Notes under the pieces: generated by a model
Database searches by the model: none
What the model saw: only the letters and a program-made list of their open reading frames with translations
Told to the model about the DNA's origin: nothing
Part shown: positions 61,573 to 64,000 of the stretch, piece by piece
Layout of the letters: every line of letters begins with the position of its first letter
Position numbering within the stretch: position 1 is the stretch's first letter
Position numbers and translations under genes: made by a program
Source of the DNA: Hartmannibacter diazotrophicus
GTDB lineage: Bacteria; Pseudomonadota; Alphaproteobacteria; Rhizobiales; Pleomorphomonadaceae
Reading direction: 5' to 3'
DNA length: 64,000 nt
Assembly: GCF_900231165.1 (NCBI RefSeq)
Contig: NZ_LT960614.1
Coordinates: 468,550-532,549 of the forward strand

Positions 61573-62520
61573 CTAGGCGTGAAAGAGGACCGCGATGATC
61601 AGGCTCAGGGTGACGGCGCCGAAGAGGGTGCTCACGATCACCGTGGTTCCGATCACGCTGGAATCGCGGTGGAACTTCACGGCGAAGAGAATGCCGAAGA
61701 ACCCGGACGGCCCCGCGGCCATCAGAATTGCGATGCGCCCGATTTCCATCGGCACCGCGAAGGCAAGAACGATCGCGATGGCAACTGCTGGCCGCACGAC
61801 ATCGGCAACCAAAGTTCCGATGATCGCGCGCCAGTCCAGGCGGAGCGGTTGGGCGGACAGCACCAGACCGGAGAGAAACAGCGCCAGGCCGGCGGCCGCG
61901 CTTCCAAGTTGGGAGAAGCTGTCGGTCACGATCTTCCCGAGCGGCAGCCCGGTCAGTGAGACGGCCAGACCAAGCAGGGGGCCCAGAACGACGGGCGCGG
62001 TGAGCGCGTGCAGCAGGGCCCGCGCGATCTTTGCGGCGAGAGGGCTCTTTGTCTCGGCCTTCTCACTGGCAAGTTCGCTTATGAGCAAGGCGAGGGGGCT
62101 GATCGTCAGAGATCCGGCTGCAAGGCTGACCGCAACCTGAACCACTCCTTCGTGACCCAGGATATGCATCGCCACTGGCAGCGTGACACCCGCCAGATTG
62201 GGAAGGGCGACGGTCAGGGATTGCAGTGCCGCCTCGCCGCTTTCGCTGCGAATTACGAAACGGGCGAGCAGGAACCATCCGAAGAAGATGGAGAGAAAGA
62301 CGGTTGCGACGATCAAGAACAGCGGACCTTGCTGCAATACCATGGTCCGCGGAGCCGTTGCCATCGCCGTGAACAGGGCAAGCGGCAGGGCAAAGGTCAT
62401 CGTCAGCGAATTGAGGCTTTCGACGTTGTGATTGTCGGTCAACCTGGCGCGTCCGGCGACGAAGCCGACGGCCATGGTGAAGAAGACCGGCGCGAGCGCC
62501 AGGGCAATGCTGCTTGCCAT
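61573..62520 (-). CDS. AEC family transporter (auxin carrier/malonate transporter-like)
   Basis: A 315-residue membrane protein with about ten hydrophobic segments and AEC features: ALAPVFFTMAVGFVAGRARL at the start, LNSLTMTFALPLALFTAMA, and the symmetric second half beginning LALFLSGLVLSAQPLRLDWR. Malonate transporters (MdcF) belong to this family. The mdcA start at 63684 makes a malonate role attractive, but the gene is on the opposite strand and a hydrolase gene lies between. ATG at 62520 is chosen; the upstream frame lacks family features. Confidence 0.85.
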   Translation of the reverse strand: MASSIALALAPVFFTMAVGFVAGRARLTDNHNVESLNSLTMTFALPLALFTAMATAPRTMVLQQGPLFLIVATVFLSIFFGWFLLARFVIRSESGEAALQSLTVALPNLAGVTLPVAMHILGHEGVVQVAVSLAAGSLTISPLALLISELASEKAETKSPLAAKIARALLHALTAPVVLGPLLGLAVSLTGLPLGKIVTDSFSQLGSAAAGLALFLSGLVLSAQPLRLDWRAIIGTLVADVVRPAVAIAIVLAFAVPMEIGRIAILMAAGPSGFFGILFAVKFHRDSSVIGTTVIVSTLFGAVTLSLIIAVLFHA

Positions 62521-62822
62521 GTCCAGAATTCCATCAACTCGTGGATAAATCCAAATCCTCGCGCTTTGAAGTGTCGTGCGGAGGCGGTTCATTCGGTCAT
62601 GTAAAATACACCTGCGAAATGAACCAGATTGAATGGCGCTAATATTGGAAAACAATTATAAAAATACGAATATTGCACGAGATTTATATTATGGATTCGA
62701 CATTAAAATATGTAAATATGCGATATTTTCAAGAATTTACTTCAAAAAGGTGCAGAGATTGGGATGATGGCTGTGGCTTCGCGCCGCTCCCTTGAAACAT
62801 TCCCTGACAGAAGGTGACTCCC
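62521..62822. promoter_or_regulatory. Divergent AT-rich promoter region
   Basis: About 300 bp between the AEC transporter (-) and the secreted hydrolase (+). The central 120 bases (62640-62760) are strongly AT-rich. No gene is supported. It probably holds promoters for both directions. Confidence 0.5.
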
Positions 62823-63620
62823 GTGTTCTCCAACTTCCGAGCAATCCTCGCCATTGGCGCAGCTCTTACCGCCGTTTCTCCGGTCATGGCCCATGCCGAG
62901 CCCATCAAGAACATCGTCCTGGTCCACGGCGCCTGGGTCGACGGTTCGGGATGGAAGTCAGTCTATGACGTCCTCGTCCGCGACGGATACAACGTCGCCA
63001 TCGTGCAGGAGCCCGAGACGTCGCTTGCCGCCGACGTCAAGGCAACCGACGATGTGATCAATCTGATGGACGGTCCGACCATCCTCGTCGGGCACAGCTA
63101 TGGCGGTTCGGTCATCACCGAGGCCGGGATGAATTCCAAGGTCGCCGGCTTGGTCTATGTCGCCGCCCACGCACCAGATGTCGGCGAGGACGAGCATACG
63201 TTGGGCGTCCAGACGCCGAGCGTCCTTGGCAAGACAGCGGGCGCGATCAAGAAGACGCCGGACGGCTTCACCTATCTCGACCCGAAGGTGTTCCCCAAGC
63301 TGTTCGCGCCGGATCTTCCCAAGGCGCAGGCGGAATTCGCCGCGCGCTCGCAGGTCATGACCGCCGCCGCGAACTTCTCCACGCCCATGAGTGCAGCTGC
63401 ATGGAAGCACAAGCCCGTCTGGGGCATCGTTGCCGGCGGCGACCAGATCATCAGCCCCGATCTCGAGCGCTTCTACTACAAGCGCGCCAAGGCCAACTGG
63501 ATCGAAATCCCCGGTGCCAGCCACGCGGTCTACGAAAGCCACCCGGCAGAAGTCGCGCGGGTGATCGAGAAGGCGGCGACGGTCGTCGGCGACAAGGCAT
63601 CCCCTCAGAAGATGAACTGA
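62823..63620 (+). CDS. Exported alpha/beta hydrolase
   Basis: A 265-residue protein with an N-terminal signal peptide (AILAIGAALTAVSPVMAHA, cleaved before EPI). The hydrolase has the oxyanion loop IVLVHGAWVDGSGW, nucleophile Ser92 in VGHSYGGSVI, and the His in IPGASHAVYES. It resembles the salicylate/methyl-ester hydrolase-like group found in many soil bacteria. GTG at 62823 is chosen because AAGG is 8 bases upstream; GTG at 62814 is too near. Confidence 0.87.
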   Translation: MFSNFRAILAIGAALTAVSPVMAHAEPIKNIVLVHGAWVDGSGWKSVYDVLVRDGYNVAIVQEPETSLAADVKATDDVINLMDGPTILVGHSYGGSVITEAGMNSKVAGLVYVAAHAPDVGEDEHTLGVQTPSVLGKTAGAIKKTPDGFTYLDPKVFPKLFAPDLPKAQAEFAARSQVMTAAANFSTPMSAAAWKHKPVWGIVAGGDQIISPDLERFYYKRAKANWIEIPGASHAVYESHPAEVARVIEKAATVVGDKASPQKMN

Positions 63621-63683
63621 ACGGCTGCTCCCCTGCCACTCGGCGGGGGGCATCCCCCGCCCATTCCTGAGGAGTACTCCGCG

Positions 63684-64000
63684 ATGGTCGCTTCAAGCCA
63701 GGTCAGGGCCAGCCGCCGATGGGACGAAACCGTCGTCGAGCGGGATAGACGCCTTGCCGCAGGTGCCCGTTACGCTCGGGGCAAGGAGGTTGCGGCAGCG
63801 GATGTCCGCGGTCTGCTCGAGGCGGTGATCATGCCGGGCGACCGGGTTTGTCTCGAAGGAGACAACCAGAAGCAGGCCGATTTCCTGGCCGGCTGTCTGG
63901 CCACGGTCGATCCCGGCAAGGTCAGGGATCTCCACATCGTCCAGTCCGGTCTCGTTCTGGCCGAGCATCTCGATCTCTTCGAGACCGGGATCGCCCGCAA
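63684..64000 (+). CDS. mdcA: Malonate decarboxylase alpha subunit, 3' end outside window
   Basis: The frame from ATG at 63684 stays open to the window edge (105 codons). It reads RRWDETVVERDRRLAAGARY, LLEAVIMPGDRVCLEGDN, QKQADFLAGCLATVDPGKV and LAEHLDLFETGIAR, typical of the start of MdcA, the acyl-transfer subunit that moves malonate to the ACP-bound thiol. GAGGAG is upstream. The rest of the mdc operon should follow outside the window. Confidence 0.88.
   Translation, partial: MVASSQVRASRRWDETVVERDRRLAAGARYARGKEVAAADVRGLLEAVIMPGDRVCLEGDNQKQADFLAGCLATVDPGKVRDLHIVQSGLVLAEHLDLFETGIAR

Noticed and set aside
1..64000. CRISPR arrays, tRNA or rRNA genes, insertion sequences, phage genes
   Set aside because: No regularly spaced repeats, cloverleaf-like genes, transposases or integrases were recognised by reading; a tRNAscan or ISfinder search would be needed for certainty.

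Overview
The window looks like chromosomal DNA of a free-living, GC-rich alphaproteobacterium, most likely Hyphomicrobiales (Rhizobiales). The case rests on the two-MCP/two-CheW chemotaxis operon, the density of LysR and AraC regulators, the OsmC-TauE/DUF2892-Blh sulfur genes, AEC and VIT transporters, and GC-rich genes separated by AT-rich promoters. This is inference from gene content; no rRNA, tRNA, transposase, integrase or CRISPR array was seen.

Bases 1-14819 hold a signalling block on the + strand: the end of a GGDEF-EAL protein, then an HD-GYP response regulator, a soluble coiled-coil protein with a CheZ-like motif, a STAS protein, CheY, CheA, CheW, two MCPs, CheW, CheR and CheB. No flagellar or pilus gene is in view, so the output of the pathway is open. 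Bases 14847-17411 carry a sulfide/persulfide module (OsmC and TauE/SafE, divergent from DUF2892 and a Blh-type metallo-hydrolase). Bases 17771-21336 hold a tight three-gene cluster (TelA-like coiled-coil protein, DUF6384-like membrane protein, coiled-coil protein with a glycine-rich tail). It is the best candidate here for a poorly described system.

Bases 21424-32861 are almost entirely on the - strand: a cNMP-sensor/TrxR-like flavoprotein, Dps, DUF1275, a Tat-exported chloroperoxidase-like hydrolase with a palindromic operator, DoxX, a YtcJ-like amidohydrolase with a Cys/His tail, XapX, an isochorismatase-fold hydrolase and three AraC regulators. This resembles a stress/detoxification island. 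Bases 33312-44811 contain a LysR with mhqO/mhqD-like genes, a PAS histidine kinase, an Old Yellow Enzyme, a fourth AraC regulator, a FixJ-like regulator, a lone receiver, and a NodD-like LysR with DJ-1/PfpI, monooxygenase and aldo/keto reductase genes.

Bases 44998-46804 are a self-contained TetR module (SnoaL/NTF2-like protein, TetR, cupin) with matching TTCGCGAA operators at both promoters. Bases 47187-53881 encode an RND pump, its adaptor, an alpha/beta-hydrolase protein lacking the nucleophile serine, and a divergent LysR. After a VIT-like protein comes a LysR-amidohydrolase-MFS-SDR set. Bases 59211-61572 form a gene graveyard with several truncated SDR heads and tails and a xanthine-dehydrogenase tail. 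The window ends with an AEC transporter, a secreted hydrolase and the start of malonate decarboxylase alpha (mdcA).
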